Assembly: GCA_021778515.1 (NCBI GenBank)
Contig: JAJYCJ010000015.1
Span: forward strand, 1 to 46,758
DNA: 46,758 nucleotides
Origin: Acidobacteriota bacterium
GTDB lineage: Bacteria; Acidobacteriota; UBA4820; DSQY01
Reading direction: 5' to 3'
Shown: positions 17,583-26,098 of the stretch, in pieces
Layout of the letters: every line of letters starts with the position of its first letter
Numbering within the stretch: position 1 is the first letter of the stretch
Translations under genes and position numbers: made by a program
Notes under the pieces: model-generated
What the model was told of the DNA's origin: nothing
The model's database searches: none
Seen by the model: the letters and a program-made list of their open reading frames with translations, nothing else

Positions 17583-18149
17583 GTGGCCCCCCCCCTGCCG
17601 CCGACCGTTCGGAAGAACCTGCTGGCCTTGGCCCGCAGGGCCATCGGAGTGTACCTGTCGGAGGGTCGAAGGCTGGTGGTCGGGGTGGACTGCCCCTCCG
17701 TGGCGCCCGAGCCCCGAGGGGCCTTCGTCACGCTGAAGCGCCGGGACGGAGCCCTGCGCGGGTGCATCGGAACTATCCTTCCCTCTGGCCCCCTGGATGA
17801 GACCGTGGCCCGCATGGCGGTGAGCGCCGCCGCTGAAGATCCCAGGTTTCCATCCGTCTCTCCGTCGGAGCTCCAAGAGCTGAACATCGAAATATCCGCG
17901 CTCACAGTGCCCGAGCCCGTGCGCGCCGTGGAGGCCATCGAGGTCGGCCGCCACGGGCTCATCGTGAGCCGGGGAGGCCGAAGGGGGCTTCTGCTTCCCC
18001 AGGTTCCAGTGGAGTGGGGCTGGGGCAAGCAGACGTTCTTGGAGCAGACCTGTCTGAAGGCTGGACTCCCGCGCGGTGCATGGAGGGAGCCCGGCACCCG
18101 CATGGAGTGGTTCGAGGCGGAGGTGTGGGGGGAGGAGGCTCCCGAATAG
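17583..18149 (+). CDS. AMMECR1-domain protein (AmmeMemoRadiSam protein A)
   Basis: The 188-residue protein contains the hallmark LRGCIGT in RRDGALRGCIGTILPSGPL. It also has AAEDPRFPSVSPSEL, LNIEISALT and LPQVPVEWGWGKQTFLEQTC, all standard blocks of the family. The domain occurs in all kingdoms, often beside a Memo-family protein and a radical SAM enzyme. Its chemical role is not settled, though the conserved cysteine in RGCIG is thought functional. The start is GTG at 17583, close behind the nfuA-like stop. Memo and radical SAM partners are not nearby. A hairpin (GGGAG-ATG-CTCCC) follows the stop. Confidence 0.9.
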   Translation: MAPPLPPTVRKNLLALARRAIGVYLSEGRRLVVGVDCPSVAPEPRGAFVTLKRRDGALRGCIGTILPSGPLDETVARMAVSAAAEDPRFPSVSPSELQELNIEISALTVPEPVRAVEAIEVGRHGLIVSRGGRRGLLLPQVPVEWGWGKQTFLEQTCLKAGLPRGAWREPGTRMEWFEAEVWGEEAPE

Positions 18150-18404
18150 GGAGATGCTCCCGCCTCATGGTGAGCGCACGCGTGCCAGTGTGCCGTCCCT
18201 GAAATGGGATTACCATTGAAGCATGCGAAAGACGGCACGCGCAGGGGTGCGGGGAGGAAGCCTCCCCGTTCCTTCGGGGTGACGGCCCGCCGCAGGCGGG
18301 CGCCCTAGGGGCGGAGCCCCTTGGGAAGTGTTGTGTCCCGGGAAGAAGCCATGGTAAACACAAGACGGGGACACAACACTGGACTCGGCATGAAAGGAGG
18401 CCTC
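18150..18404. repeat. Palindrome-rich intergenic block before the PKD protein
   Basis: No gene is seen in 255 bases. From left to right the block contains four inverted-repeat units. GTGCCGTC (18190-18197) pairs with GACGGCAC (18231-18238). The next two hairpins are GGGGAGG-AAG-CCTCCCC (18251-18267) and GCCCGCC-GCA-GGCGGGC (18285-18301). The last is GGGGC-GGA-GCCCC (18308-18320). A perfect 13-base inverted pair, AGTGTTGTGTCCC (18327-18339) and GGGACACAACACT (18368-18380), ends 24 bases before the ATG. It may be a mobile palindromic unit or a regulatory leader. Confidence 0.55.
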
Positions 18405-19877
18405 ATGTCCAAACGATTGTTCGCCATCCTCGCGTTGGCCAGCTTGGCCGGGCTCGGTATGTGGGCGAAGGATCCAGCCGCACCGCTGGCCCTGGGCCTT
18501 CAGCAGCCGGAGTATCTCAGCGTGCAGGTGGCCAGCCCCGTCACCGTCCTGGTCACCTCCCCGGCCGATTGTTCCAAGGAACTGACCCTCTCAGTGCGCT
18601 CCGAAGACGGCCTGGTCTCCCAGCCGGTCTGGAAGGAGCAGGTACACCTCCATGCGGGGATGAATCCGGTTCAGGCCTCGATCGCTCCAGCAAAGTTATC
18701 CGCCTTCTCCATTGGCGAGGATGTCCTTCTGACTGCTCAGATCGGGCGGGCCAGCGCGGAAACGGAAGTCACGCTGGCCGCGAAAGCGAAGGCTCCGCGG
18801 GCCAGCAAGTGGTCCATCGCCTTCGCCTCGAAGCCCGCCCTCCTTTACACCACCTCGGACGCTACCCTGAGTTTCGTGGTGGCGAATCACAAGAGCAGGA
18901 CGAAGCAGGCCAAGGTCGTCCTGAAATTCATCACCATGAGGGGCAAGGTGAAGGCGAAAATGAAGGTGGCCACGGTGTTCCAGCCGGGCACGAACCCCCT
19001 GGACATCCAGGTTCCCACCGCGACCGCCCTCCTCGCCAAGTCCCAGGGCGCGACCAAACTGAGAGCGGTCGTGCAGGTGCAGGGGCAATCCCGCGCCAAC
19101 GACATGGCCTACCTGGACTACGATCTCAGCGCCTCGGCGGTTGGAAGCCCGCTGAGCGGGGTCGCGCCCCTTTCGGTCTCTTTTGCGGGGGCGGTTTCGG
19201 GAGGCTATCCCCCCTATAGCTACGACTGGAAATTCGGCGATTCCACCCCCCACTCCTCGGATCTCAGCTCCTCCCATACCTATTCGACGCCGGGCTCCTT
19301 CGCCGCGCAGCTCACCGTGACGGACCTCCTGGGTGGAGTGGTGGAGGCGGCCCCCCTGACCGTGACCGTTACTCCTCCCCTCGGCGTGACCTGCGGCGCC
19401 AGCCCGTCCGGCGGCGCCGCCCCCCTGCCAGTGAACTTCTCGGCAGCGGCCACGGGCGGCTCCGGCGCCTACGCCTACACCTGGAGCTTCGGCGACGGGG
19501 CCTCCTCCTCGCAGCAGAATCCGTCCCACACCTATGCGACCGCGGGAAGCTATGGGGCGAGTGTGACCGTCACGAGCGGGGCCCAGTCCGCCTCCTGTTC
19601 CAAGACCATCACCGTCAGTGCCCCCGCCCTGGCCGTGACGTGCAGCGCCACCCCGGTGAGTGGACCAGCCCCCCTGGCCGTGAGTTTTGCGTGCCAGCCA
19701 TCGGGTGGAAGCGGCTCCTACGTCTTCGACTGGAACTTCGGTGACGGCAGCGCCGACGACGCCTCCCAGAACCCCAGCCACACCTATTCCGGCAACGGAA
19801 CCTTTACGGCGGTGGTGACGGTCACGGTCGGAAGCCAGTCCGCTTCCTGCCAGAAAGCCATTACAGTGGGGGGCTGA
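18405..19877 (+). CDS. Secreted PKD-repeat protein, cut short by an in-frame TGA
   Basis: The 490-residue product begins with a signal peptide (MSKRLFAILALASLAGLGMW). A beta-rich region of about 215 residues of unknown family follows, then three PKD domains at about 242-325, 326-406 and 408-489. Each carries a W/D-x-FGDG and a SHTY motif (for example WSFGDGASSS, NPSHTYATAG). PKD domains are Ig-like modules used in surface and secreted proteins for binding. ATG 18405 follows AAAGGAGG. The TGA at 19875-19877 lies in the linker exactly where the next PKD domain should start, and the frame stays open for another 179 codons. The protein is therefore probably truncated by a nonsense mutation. Confidence 0.85.
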   Translation: MSKRLFAILALASLAGLGMWAKDPAAPLALGLQQPEYLSVQVASPVTVLVTSPADCSKELTLSVRSEDGLVSQPVWKEQVHLHAGMNPVQASIAPAKLSAFSIGEDVLLTAQIGRASAETEVTLAAKAKAPRASKWSIAFASKPALLYTTSDATLSFVVANHKSRTKQAKVVLKFITMRGKVKAKMKVATVFQPGTNPLDIQVPTATALLAKSQGATKLRAVVQVQGQSRANDMAYLDYDLSASAVGSPLSGVAPLSVSFAGAVSGGYPPYSYDWKFGDSTPHSSDLSSSHTYSTPGSFAAQLTVTDLLGGVVEAAPLTVTVTPPLGVTCGASPSGGAAPLPVNFSAAATGGSGAYAYTWSFGDGASSSQQNPSHTYATAGSYGASVTVTSGAQSASCSKTITVSAPALAVTCSATPVSGPAPLAVSFACQPSGGSGSYVFDWNFGDGSADDASQNPSHTYSGNGTFTAVVTVTVGSQSASCQKAITVGG

Positions 19878-20414
19878 ACACTGGTGGCCGTGACTTGCGG
19901 CGCGGCGCCCTCCAGCGGCCCGGCCCCGCTGGCGGTCTCCTTCACCTCCCAGCCTTCGGGCGGTACGGGCTCCTACGCCTACGACTGGGATTTCGGCGAC
20001 GGGAGCCCGCACCTCACCACGCAGAACCCCAGCCACACCTACTCGGCGGGCGGAACGTACACGGCCGCCGTGGCGGTCGTCTCAGGCAGCCAGAGCGGAT
20101 CCTGTAACACCTCCATCACGGTGAGCGGTTCTCCTCTCACCATCGATGACCTGGCTGCGACCAATCTGCCAGATGGCACCTACTCCATCGACTGGCTCTT
20201 GAACGATACCGATTCGGCCGCCACGACCATCGCGTGGAACGCCGCCGTCACGGCTGGCGGCGGAAGTGTCAGCCCCGCTTCCGGCACCGCCGCACCAGGT
20301 GCGCCCGCCGAGACCATCTATGACCCGAAGGGGGCTACGACGGGCACGATCACCATCACCGCCTCCGACGATCAAGGCAATGCAGCCGCCCCGCAGGCGG
20401 TCACCGTGCCATAG
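19878..20414 (+). pseudogene. In-frame continuation of the PKD protein after the stop: fourth PKD domain and C-terminal domain
   Basis: Reading in the same frame as the preceding gene gives [20 protein letters not shown] and then YDWDFGDGS and NPSHTYSAG, a complete fourth PKD domain. A C-terminal domain of about 100 residues ends at TAG 20412-20414. It has no signal peptide and no proper ribosome site; a GTG at 19884 is the first possible start. The simplest view is the orphaned end of the upstream gene. Readthrough, coupled restart or a sequencing error are alternatives. Confidence 0.6.
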
Positions 20415-20664
20415 GCCTGGCCGGCCCCAAGGGCAGACAAGCTGGGGCCCAAGGGGATTTGTGCACCTCCGACCAGAGCCGTGATCGGAGTATACGGAAC
20501 GCATGGAACGGGGTATTCTTCGCCTAAGTCTTGATATTTCAGCCCGCAAAAGCGTTTCCTCTCTCTCTGGCCAGCCGCCCTGCTAACTGAGTACACGCTG
20601 ATGGTCTCCCGTTAGAAGCGCGCAACTCATTGATAAGGCTAGCCGTTTGGCGATCCGTGCGGGA
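20415..20664. other. Intergenic region upstream of the sigma-54 promoter
   Basis: This stretch is less GC-rich than its surroundings and holds no convincing gene. A hairpin at 20423-20449 lies at its left end, and the direct repeat GGAACGCATGGAACGG lies near 20497-20512. A region like this is where binding sites for a sigma-54 activator would be expected, but none is identified. Confidence 0.3.
20423..20449 (+). terminator. Hairpin after the PKD locus
   Basis: GGCCCC (20423-20428) pairs with GGGGCC (20444-20449) across a 15-base loop, nine bases after the TAG. There is no T-run, so termination is uncertain. Confidence 0.3.
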
Positions 20665-20680
20665 TGGCACCCCTCTTGCT
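20665..20680 (+). promoter_or_regulatory. Sigma-54 (-24/-12) promoter
   Basis: TGGCACCCCTCTTGCT matches the RpoN consensus TGGCAC-N5-TTGCT. The invariant GG (20666-20667) and GC (20678-20679) are exactly ten bases apart. The start would be near 20691, leaving a leader of about 28 bases with GGGAGGGG before the GTG at 20719. It probably drives the small secreted protein and may extend into the S53 protease. An NtrC-type activator is encoded at 13089-14453, though no link is shown. Confidence 0.72.
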
Positions 20681-20718
20681 GCATGTGAGGCAGGGAGCAG
20701 AGGGAGGGGCACCTCATC

Positions 20719-21102
20719 GTGGGCAATCGGGTAGCCAAGCTCGTGTTTCTGATCTCGATCATTTGCGCCTTCTGTGCTCTGGGCCTGGGATCGCACGCGT
20801 ACCCATCCTCCTGGCCCTCGCCCTCCCCGTCGGAAGCGCATCCCGGCCGTTTGCAGGCACAGGAGGGCCGGGACCCCATCGAGGCGCTCTCGATGCCCCG
20901 TGCCGACAACGGGCAGATGGGTCCCGACGAGGATGACGATTCCTCCCGGGACAACGATGGTCCTCTGCTTCAACTGATCACATCTCCCCTCGCACCTCTC
21001 CCGCTCCAAGCCCGCTCCTTGGAGCGGCTGGCTCTGCCCGCCGCTCCGTGGATCCCCGGTAGGAGCACCCTCCTCCGAAGGCGAATCCTCAAGAAGCCCT
21101 GA
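20719..21102 (+). CDS. Small secreted protein of unknown function
   Basis: This 127-residue protein starts at GTG 20719, nine bases after a GGGAGGGG ribosome site. A hydrophobic signal peptide (KLVFLISIICAFCALGLGSH) is followed by a Pro/Ser-rich stretch and an acidic cluster (GPDEDDDSSRDNDGP). A basic C-terminus (LLRRRILKKP) closes it. The last 25 residues are Arg/Leu/Pro-rich. No family is recognised, and composition alone makes it a moderately sure gene. The support comes from the sigma-54 promoter and ribosome site placed correctly in front of it. The S53 protease gene starts 130 bases downstream, so an accessory role is possible but unproven. Confidence 0.62.
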   Translation: MGNRVAKLVFLISIICAFCALGLGSHAYPSSWPSPSPSEAHPGRLQAQEGRDPIEALSMPRADNGQMGPDEDDDSSRDNDGPLLQLITSPLAPLPLQARSLERLALPAAPWIPGRSTLLRRRILKKP

Positions 21103-21113
21103 TAGGGCCACCG

Positions 21114-21137
21114 TGCCGGCAGACCTCGAGGCCGGCA
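21114..21137 (+). terminator. Hairpin between the small secreted protein and the protease
   Basis: TGCCGGC (21114-21120) pairs perfectly with GCCGGCA (21131-21137) over a 10-base loop, 11 bases after the upstream stop. No T-run follows. It could attenuate transcription into the protease gene. Confidence 0.3.
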
Positions 21138-21188
21138 GTCCCCCGCTAATCCATCGCAGTTCTCGTTCCATTGGCGCAGAGGTTTACC

Positions 21189-21209
21189 GGGTATTGCGGC
21201 GCAATACCC
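21189..21209 (+). promoter_or_regulatory. Perfect 9-bp hairpin in the protease leader
   Basis: GGGTATTGC-GGC-GCAATACCC is a perfect hairpin with a three-base loop. It ends about 11 bases before the GGAGG ribosome site of the S53 gene. Its position suits control of translation initiation, or an operator for a dimeric repressor. Confidence 0.45.
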
Positions 21210-21232
21210 AAGAGAGACCGGAGGTCGGTGTG

Positions 21233-24200
21233 ATGCAAAGGCGAAGATTATTCCCGTTCGCACTCGGGTTAGTGCTGGCTCTCGCGCTAGTCCCTGGGCT
21301 CTTTGCTCAAGGGGCCAGCCCCGCTTCCTGCGGCACCATAGGACCCATCAACAACAACGACACGATCGTCCTCAGGGGCAACGTGAACCCCCTCGCCCAA
21401 TCCCAGGCGGACTACGGCTTCGCCGACCCGGCGCGGCCGATGGACCGGATCATCCTCACGCTGAAGATGAGCCCCAGCCGGCAGGCCACCCTGGACCGCC
21501 TGCTCGCCGAGCAACAGGACCCCACCTCGCCGCGCTTCCATCATTGGCTGAGCCCCGAGGAATTCGGCAGGCGCTTCGGGCCGAGCAGGCAAGATTTGGC
21601 CACCGTCACAAACTGGCTGAAATCGCAGGGTTTCACCATCGCCGAAGTGGGCAAGGGACGCCTGTGGATCAACTTCAGCGGGAGCGTCGCCGAGGTGGAG
21701 AGCGCCTTCCACACCGAGATTCACCGGTACTACGTGGCGGGGGTGATGCACCACGCCAACGCCACCGATCCCTCGATCCCGAAGGCGCTTTCCAGCGTGG
21801 TGGCAGGCATAGTCTCGCTGGACGACTTCCCGCGCCAGGCCATGAACATGGGCTTCCAGAAGCTGTCTCCCCAGGACGCCGCCGCCGTTTACGCCAAGTA
21901 CGGCAAGATCCTGCCCCAGTGGAGCGGCACCGCCAACGGCACGGCCGGGGTCTACGCCAGCCCCATCGACTGGGCCACGATCTATGACGCGAACGCCTCC
22001 TACAGCGCGAACGGAACCGGCACGGGCGTGACCATCGGCATCGTCGGCCGGACGAATCCCGGCACCACCAACTGGTCGACCTTCCGCAGCGTCCTGGGAC
22101 TTCCCGTGAACACCCCCACGATCATCGTCAATGGCACCAACCCCGGCGACCTGGGCGCCGGCGAGGACGGGGAGGCCGACCTGGACGCCGAATGGTCCGG
22201 CGGCGTGGCCCCGGGGGCTACGGTCAAGTTCGTGGCCTCCGCTTCGACCTCGAGCACAGACGGCGTCGATCTCTCGGCCCAGTACATCGTGAACAACAAC
22301 CTCGCGGACGTGATGAGCACGAGCTTCGGGTCCTGCGAGTCGGCCATGGGGTCGGCCGAGAATACCTTCTACAATAACCTCTGGTCCCAGGCGGCCTCGC
22401 AGGGCATCACCGCCTGCATCTCCACGGGCGACAGCGGTCCCGCCGGCTGCGCCGCGGGCAGCGCCACCACCGGCTCCGGCCAGTCGGGCGTGAACGGCCT
22501 CGCCTCCACTCCCTACGACATCGCCGTGGGCGCCACCCAGCTGAGCAACTCCAGCAGCTACTGGAACGCCTCGGGTGCGGCCACCGGCTACATCCCCGAG
22601 ACGCCCTGGAACGAGAGCGGCACCGTGAGCGGCGGCTCGGGCCTCTGGTCCACGAGCAGCGGGGCCTCCACCACCTACGCCAAGCCCTCCTGGCAGTCGG
22701 CGCCCGGCGTGCCCAGCGCGAACAGCCGGTATTTGCCCGACGTGTGCCTGGACGGTTCCGACATGTTCTTCGGGAACTACGGCATGCTGGTCTACACCCA
22801 GGGCGCCATGGCCACCACGGGCGGCACCTCGGCGGCCTCGCCCTCCTTCGCCGGCCTCATGGCCCTCGTGATCCAGAAGTACGGCCGGCAGGGCAACGCG
22901 AACACGAAGCTCTACCAGCTCGGCACGGCCCAGTACAACGGGACGGGACCGGCTGTCTTCCACGACATCACCTCGGGCAACAACAACGTTCCGGGCCTGA
23001 CGGGCTTCACCGCCGCCACCGGATGGGACGAGGTCACGGGCCTGGGCACGGTGGACGTGGATGCCCTGGTAAACAACTGGAACGGGACCACCACGACCTA
23101 CGGCATCTCGGGGACGGTGAGCCGCGCGGCGACCTCCGGGGTGACCATGACCCTCAGCGGAGCGGCCAGCGCCACGACGACCACGGCCAGCGGCGGGACG
23201 TACAGCTTCGCGGGGCTCGCCAACGGCACCTACACGGTAACGCCGAGCAAGTCCGGCTACACCTTCTCCCCGGCGAGCGCCTCCGAGACGGTGAGCGGCG
23301 CCAACATCACGGGCGTAAACTTCACGGCCACCGCCGTGCCAACCTACAGCATCTCCGGAACGATCACCCTGAACGGGTCCGGCCTCGCAGGGGTGACCGT
23401 CACCTCCGGCACCGCCTCGGCCACGACGAGCAGCGCGGGTGCCTTCACGTTGGCGGGGTTCCCCAGCGGCACCTATACGGTGACGCCGAGCCTGGCGGGC
23501 TACACCTTCTCTCCCACCAGCCAGTCGGTCACCGTCGGCAGCGCCAACGTGACGGGCGTGAACTTCACCGCCTCCGTGGTAACGGGCCCCACGACCCTCT
23601 TCAGCGACGGGTTCGAGAGCCAGTTCACGGGGTGGTCCACGGCCCAGGTCTCCGGAACGGCGGGTGCCTGGACGGCCGTCACCTCTGGCCCCTATCCTTC
23701 GGCCTCTCCCCACGGCGGCTCCTACCTGGCCGACTTCAACTCCTATACTTCCGCCAGCGGAAGCGAGACGCGCTTGTACCGGACGGCGGGCTTCGCCATC
23801 CCCTCTTCCGCCAGCACGGTCACGCTGACCTTCTGGATGTACCACGACACGGGGTACTCCACCTCCAACGACCAGGTGCAGGCGCAGGTCTCCACCAACG
23901 GCAGCACGTGGACCAACGTCGGTTCGGCGGTCTCCCGCTACAGCGGCGGCACGGGCTGGGCGCAGGTCAGCATCGACCTGAGCAGCTACAAGGGGCAGTC
24001 CGTTCAGCTCGGCTTCCTCGGCATCAGCGCTTACGGGAACGACTGCTACATCGACGACGTGGCCGTCGTGATGCAGGGCGGCTCGGCCACCTACAGCATC
24101 TCCGGGACGATCTCTGGAGCCGTGACCAGCGGAGTGACCGTGACCCTGAGCGGCGCGGCGAGCGCGACCACCACCACGGGCACGGGCGGCGCGTACACCT

Positions 24201-26077
24201 TCACTGGACTCGCCAACGGCACCTACACGGTGACGCCGAGTCTCTCCGGGTATACCTTCTCTCCGGCCAGCGCCTCTGAGACGGTGAGCGGCTCCAACAT
24301 CTCGGGCGTGAACTTCACGGCTACGGCCAACCCTCCCGCCACTTACAGCATCTCCGGGACCATCACGCTGAGCGGCTCCGGCCTCTCGGGGGTGACGGTG
24401 GCCGCGGGTTCCGCCTCAGCGACAACCAGCTCGACGGGGGCTTACACGATCAGCGGCCTGGCCAACGGGACCTACACGGTGACGCCGAGCAAGTCCGGTT
24501 ATACCTTCTCGCCCTCGAGCGCGTCAGAGACGGTGAACGGCGCCAGCATCACGGGCGTCAACTTCACGGCCACGGCCAATCCGCCCTCCACTTACACTAT
24601 CTCGGGAACGATCACCTTGAGCGGATCGGGCCTCTCCGGGGTCACCGTCACGGCGGGAACAGCTTCGGCCACCACCAGTTCCACGGGCGCCTACACCCTC
24701 GCCGGCCTGGCGAATGGGACCTACACCGTTACCCCGAGCAAGTCCGGGTACACCTTCTCGCCCACCAGCGCCTCGGAAACGATCAACGGCGCCAACCTGA
24801 CGGGCGTCAATTTCACGGCCACGGCGAGCTCCGGCGGAACGGTCACGCTGCTGAGCGACGGCTTCGAGAACGGCGGCTGGTCCTCGGCCCAGGTCTCCGG
24901 AACGGCGGGCGCCTGGACGGCGCCGACCTCCGGCACTTACCCCAGCGTTTCCCCGCACGGCGGAACCCACCTCGGAGATTTCAACTCCTACACCTCCGCC
25001 AGCGGGAGCGAAACCCGCTACTATCGCGGCGCGGGATTCGCCGTTCCGTCCAACACGACCTCGATGACGCTGACCTTCTGGATGTACCACGACACGGGCT
25101 ACTCCTCGGACAACGACCGCGTGCAGGCGCAGGTCTCCACCAACGGTAGCACGTGGACGAACGTCGGCTCGGCGGTCTCCCGCTATAACGGCGCTACCGG
25201 CTGGGCGCAGGTCACGGTCACCTTGGGCACCACCTATAACGGGGCGGCGAACTTCCAGGTCGGCTTCCTCGGCATCAGCGCCTACGGCAACGACTGCTAC
25301 GTGGACGATGTCGCCGTGGTGGCGCAGACCGGCACGCCTCCGCCCACCTACAGCATCTCGGGCACCATCACCCTGAGCGGCGCGGGCCTCTCGGGAGTGA
25401 CGGTCGCGGCGGGCTCCGCCACGGCCACCACCAACAGCTCAGGCGCCTACACCCTCAGCGGCCTGGCCAACGGAACCTACGCCGTGACGCCCGGTTTGGC
25501 GGGCTACGCCTTCACGCCGGCGAGCGCCTCCGAGACGGTGAACGGCGCCAACATCACGGGCGTCAATTTCACCGCCGCGGTGGCGAGCGGTCCCGCAACC
25601 CTCTTCAGCGACGGCTTCGAAGGAACGGGCTGGTCCACGGCCCAGGTTTCCGGTACCGCGGGCGCCTGGACCATGGTGACCTCTGGCACCTACCCCAGCG
25701 CCTCTCCACACGGCGGCTCCAAGATGGCCGACTTCAACTCCTGGACCTCCGCCAGCGGCAGCGAGACGCGCCTCTACCGGGCCTCCGGCTTTGCCGTGGC
25801 GAGCAACTACACCACGGTGACCCTTACCTTCTGGATGTATCACGACACCCAGTACTCCTCCTACCCCGATCAGGTGCAGGTGCAGGTTTCGACCAACGGC
25901 ACCACCTGGACCAACGTGGGCTCGCCCATCTCGCGCTACACCGGCTCCACCGGCTGGGCCCAGTCCACGGTGGACCTGAGCGCCTACAAGGGCCAGACCG
26001 TCTACCTGGCCTTCGAGGGCATCAGCGGTTACGGCAACGATGAGTATCTCGACGACGTAAGCGTCACCGCACAATAA
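21233..26077 (+). CDS. Secreted S53 (pro-kumamolisin/sedolisin) protease with nine C-terminal repeat modules
   Basis: The 1614-residue protein has a signal peptide (MQRRRLFPFALGLVLALALV), an activation pro-domain (about 45-205) and a catalytic domain (about 230-615). The pro-domain includes SPRFHHWLSPEEFGRRFGPS. The serine-carboxyl active site is complete: Glu314 and Asp318 in GEADLDAEW, oxyanion Asp400 in STGDSG, and Ser533 in GGTSAASPSFAG. Residues 621 onwards alternate six Ig-like, carboxypeptidase-regulatory-type modules (A) and three jelly-roll, MAM-like modules (B) in the order AABAAABAB. The enzyme should be an acid-active endopeptidase exported from the cell. ATG 21233 follows GGAGG. 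No cell-wall or type IX sorting tail is evident. Confidence 0.93.
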   Translation: MQRRRLFPFALGLVLALALVPGLFAQGASPASCGTIGPINNNDTIVLRGNVNPLAQSQADYGFADPARPMDRIILTLKMSPSRQATLDRLLAEQQDPTSPRFHHWLSPEEFGRRFGPSRQDLATVTNWLKSQGFTIAEVGKGRLWINFSGSVAEVESAFHTEIHRYYVAGVMHHANATDPSIPKALSSVVAGIVSLDDFPRQAMNMGFQKLSPQDAAAVYAKYGKILPQWSGTANGTAGVYASPIDWATIYDANASYSANGTGTGVTIGIVGRTNPGTTNWSTFRSVLGLPVNTPTIIVNGTNPGDLGAGEDGEADLDAEWSGGVAPGATVKFVASASTSSTDGVDLSAQYIVNNNLADVMSTSFGSCESAMGSAENTFYNNLWSQAASQGITACISTGDSGPAGCAAGSATTGSGQSGVNGLASTPYDIAVGATQLSNSSSYWNASGAATGYIPETPWNESGTVSGGSGLWSTSSGASTTYAKPSWQSAPGVPSANSRYLPDVCLDGSDMFFGNYGMLVYTQGAMATTGGTSAASPSFAGLMALVIQKYGRQGNANTKLYQLGTAQYNGTGPAVFHDITSGNNNVPGLTGFTAATGWDEVTGLGTVDVDALVNNWNGTTTTYGISGTVSRAATSGVTMTLSGAASATTTTASGGTYSFAGLANGTYTVTPSKSGYTFSPASASETVSGANITGVNFTATAVPTYSISGTITLNGSGLAGVTVTSGTASATTSSAGAFTLAGFPSGTYTVTPSLAGYTFSPTSQSVTVGSANVTGVNFTASVVTGPTTLFSDGFESQFTGWSTAQVSGTAGAWTAVTSGPYPSASPHGGSYLADFNSYTSASGSETRLYRTAGFAIPSSASTVTLTFWMYHDTGYSTSNDQVQAQVSTNGSTWTNVGSAVSRYSGGTGWAQVSIDLSSYKGQSVQLGFLGISAYGNDCYIDDVAVVMQGGSATYSISGTISGAVTSGVTVTLSGAASATTTTGTGGAYTFTGLANGTYTVTPSLSGYTFSPASASETVSGSNISGVNFTATANPPATYSISGTITLSGSGLSGVTVAAGSASATTSSTGAYTISGLANGTYTVTPSKSGYTFSPSSASETVNGASITGVNFTATANPPSTYTISGTITLSGSGLSGVTVTAGTASATTSSTGAYTLAGLANGTYTVTPSKSGYTFSPTSASETINGANLTGVNFTATASSGGTVTLLSDGFENGGWSSAQVSGTAGAWTAPTSGTYPSVSPHGGTHLGDFNSYTSASGSETRYYRGAGFAVPSNTTSMTLTFWMYHDTGYSSDNDRVQAQVSTNGSTWTNVGSAVSRYNGATGWAQVTVTLGTTYNGAANFQVGFLGISAYGNDCYVDDVAVVAQTGTPPPTYSISGTITLSGAGLSGVTVAAGSATATTNSSGAYTLSGLANGTYAVTPGLAGYAFTPASASETVNGANITGVNFTAAVASGPATLFSDGFEGTGWSTAQVSGTAGAWTMVTSGTYPSASPHGGSKMADFNSWTSASGSETRLYRASGFAVASNYTTVTLTFWMYHDTQYSSYPDQVQVQVSTNGTTWTNVGSPISRYTGSTGWAQSTVDLSAYKGQTVYLAFEGISGYGNDEYLDDVSVTAQ
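23092..26074 (+). repeat. Repeat modules inside the S53 protease gene
   Basis: Six A modules of about 80 codons start near 23092, 23341, 24089, 24341, 24590 and 25345. Each contains ISGT, LANGTYTVTPS, GYTFSP and GVNFTA. Three B modules of about 160 codons start near 23584, 24838 and 25594; each begins LFSDGFE or LLSDGFE and contains TFWMYHDT and DDVAV or DDVSV. A4 and A5 are the most alike at DNA level, which suggests expansion by recombination. Confidence 0.85.
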
Positions 26078-26098
26078 CCGAGCGATCCGCTCATCCTC

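Noticed and set aside
20664-20936. A plus-strand open frame overlapping the sigma-54 promoter
   Set aside because: It lacks a ribosome site, overlaps the better-supported 20719 gene in another frame, and is Arg/Gly/Pro-rich.
21287-23845. An 852-codon open frame antisense to the S53 protease
   Set aside because: Gly/Arg/Ala-rich translation with no motif; the sense strand has a complete protease with all catalytic residues.
23092-26074. Regular repeats considered as a CRISPR array or tandem satellite
   Set aside because: They are protein-coding modules in one frame, with unit lengths of about 240 and 480 bases and divergent copies.
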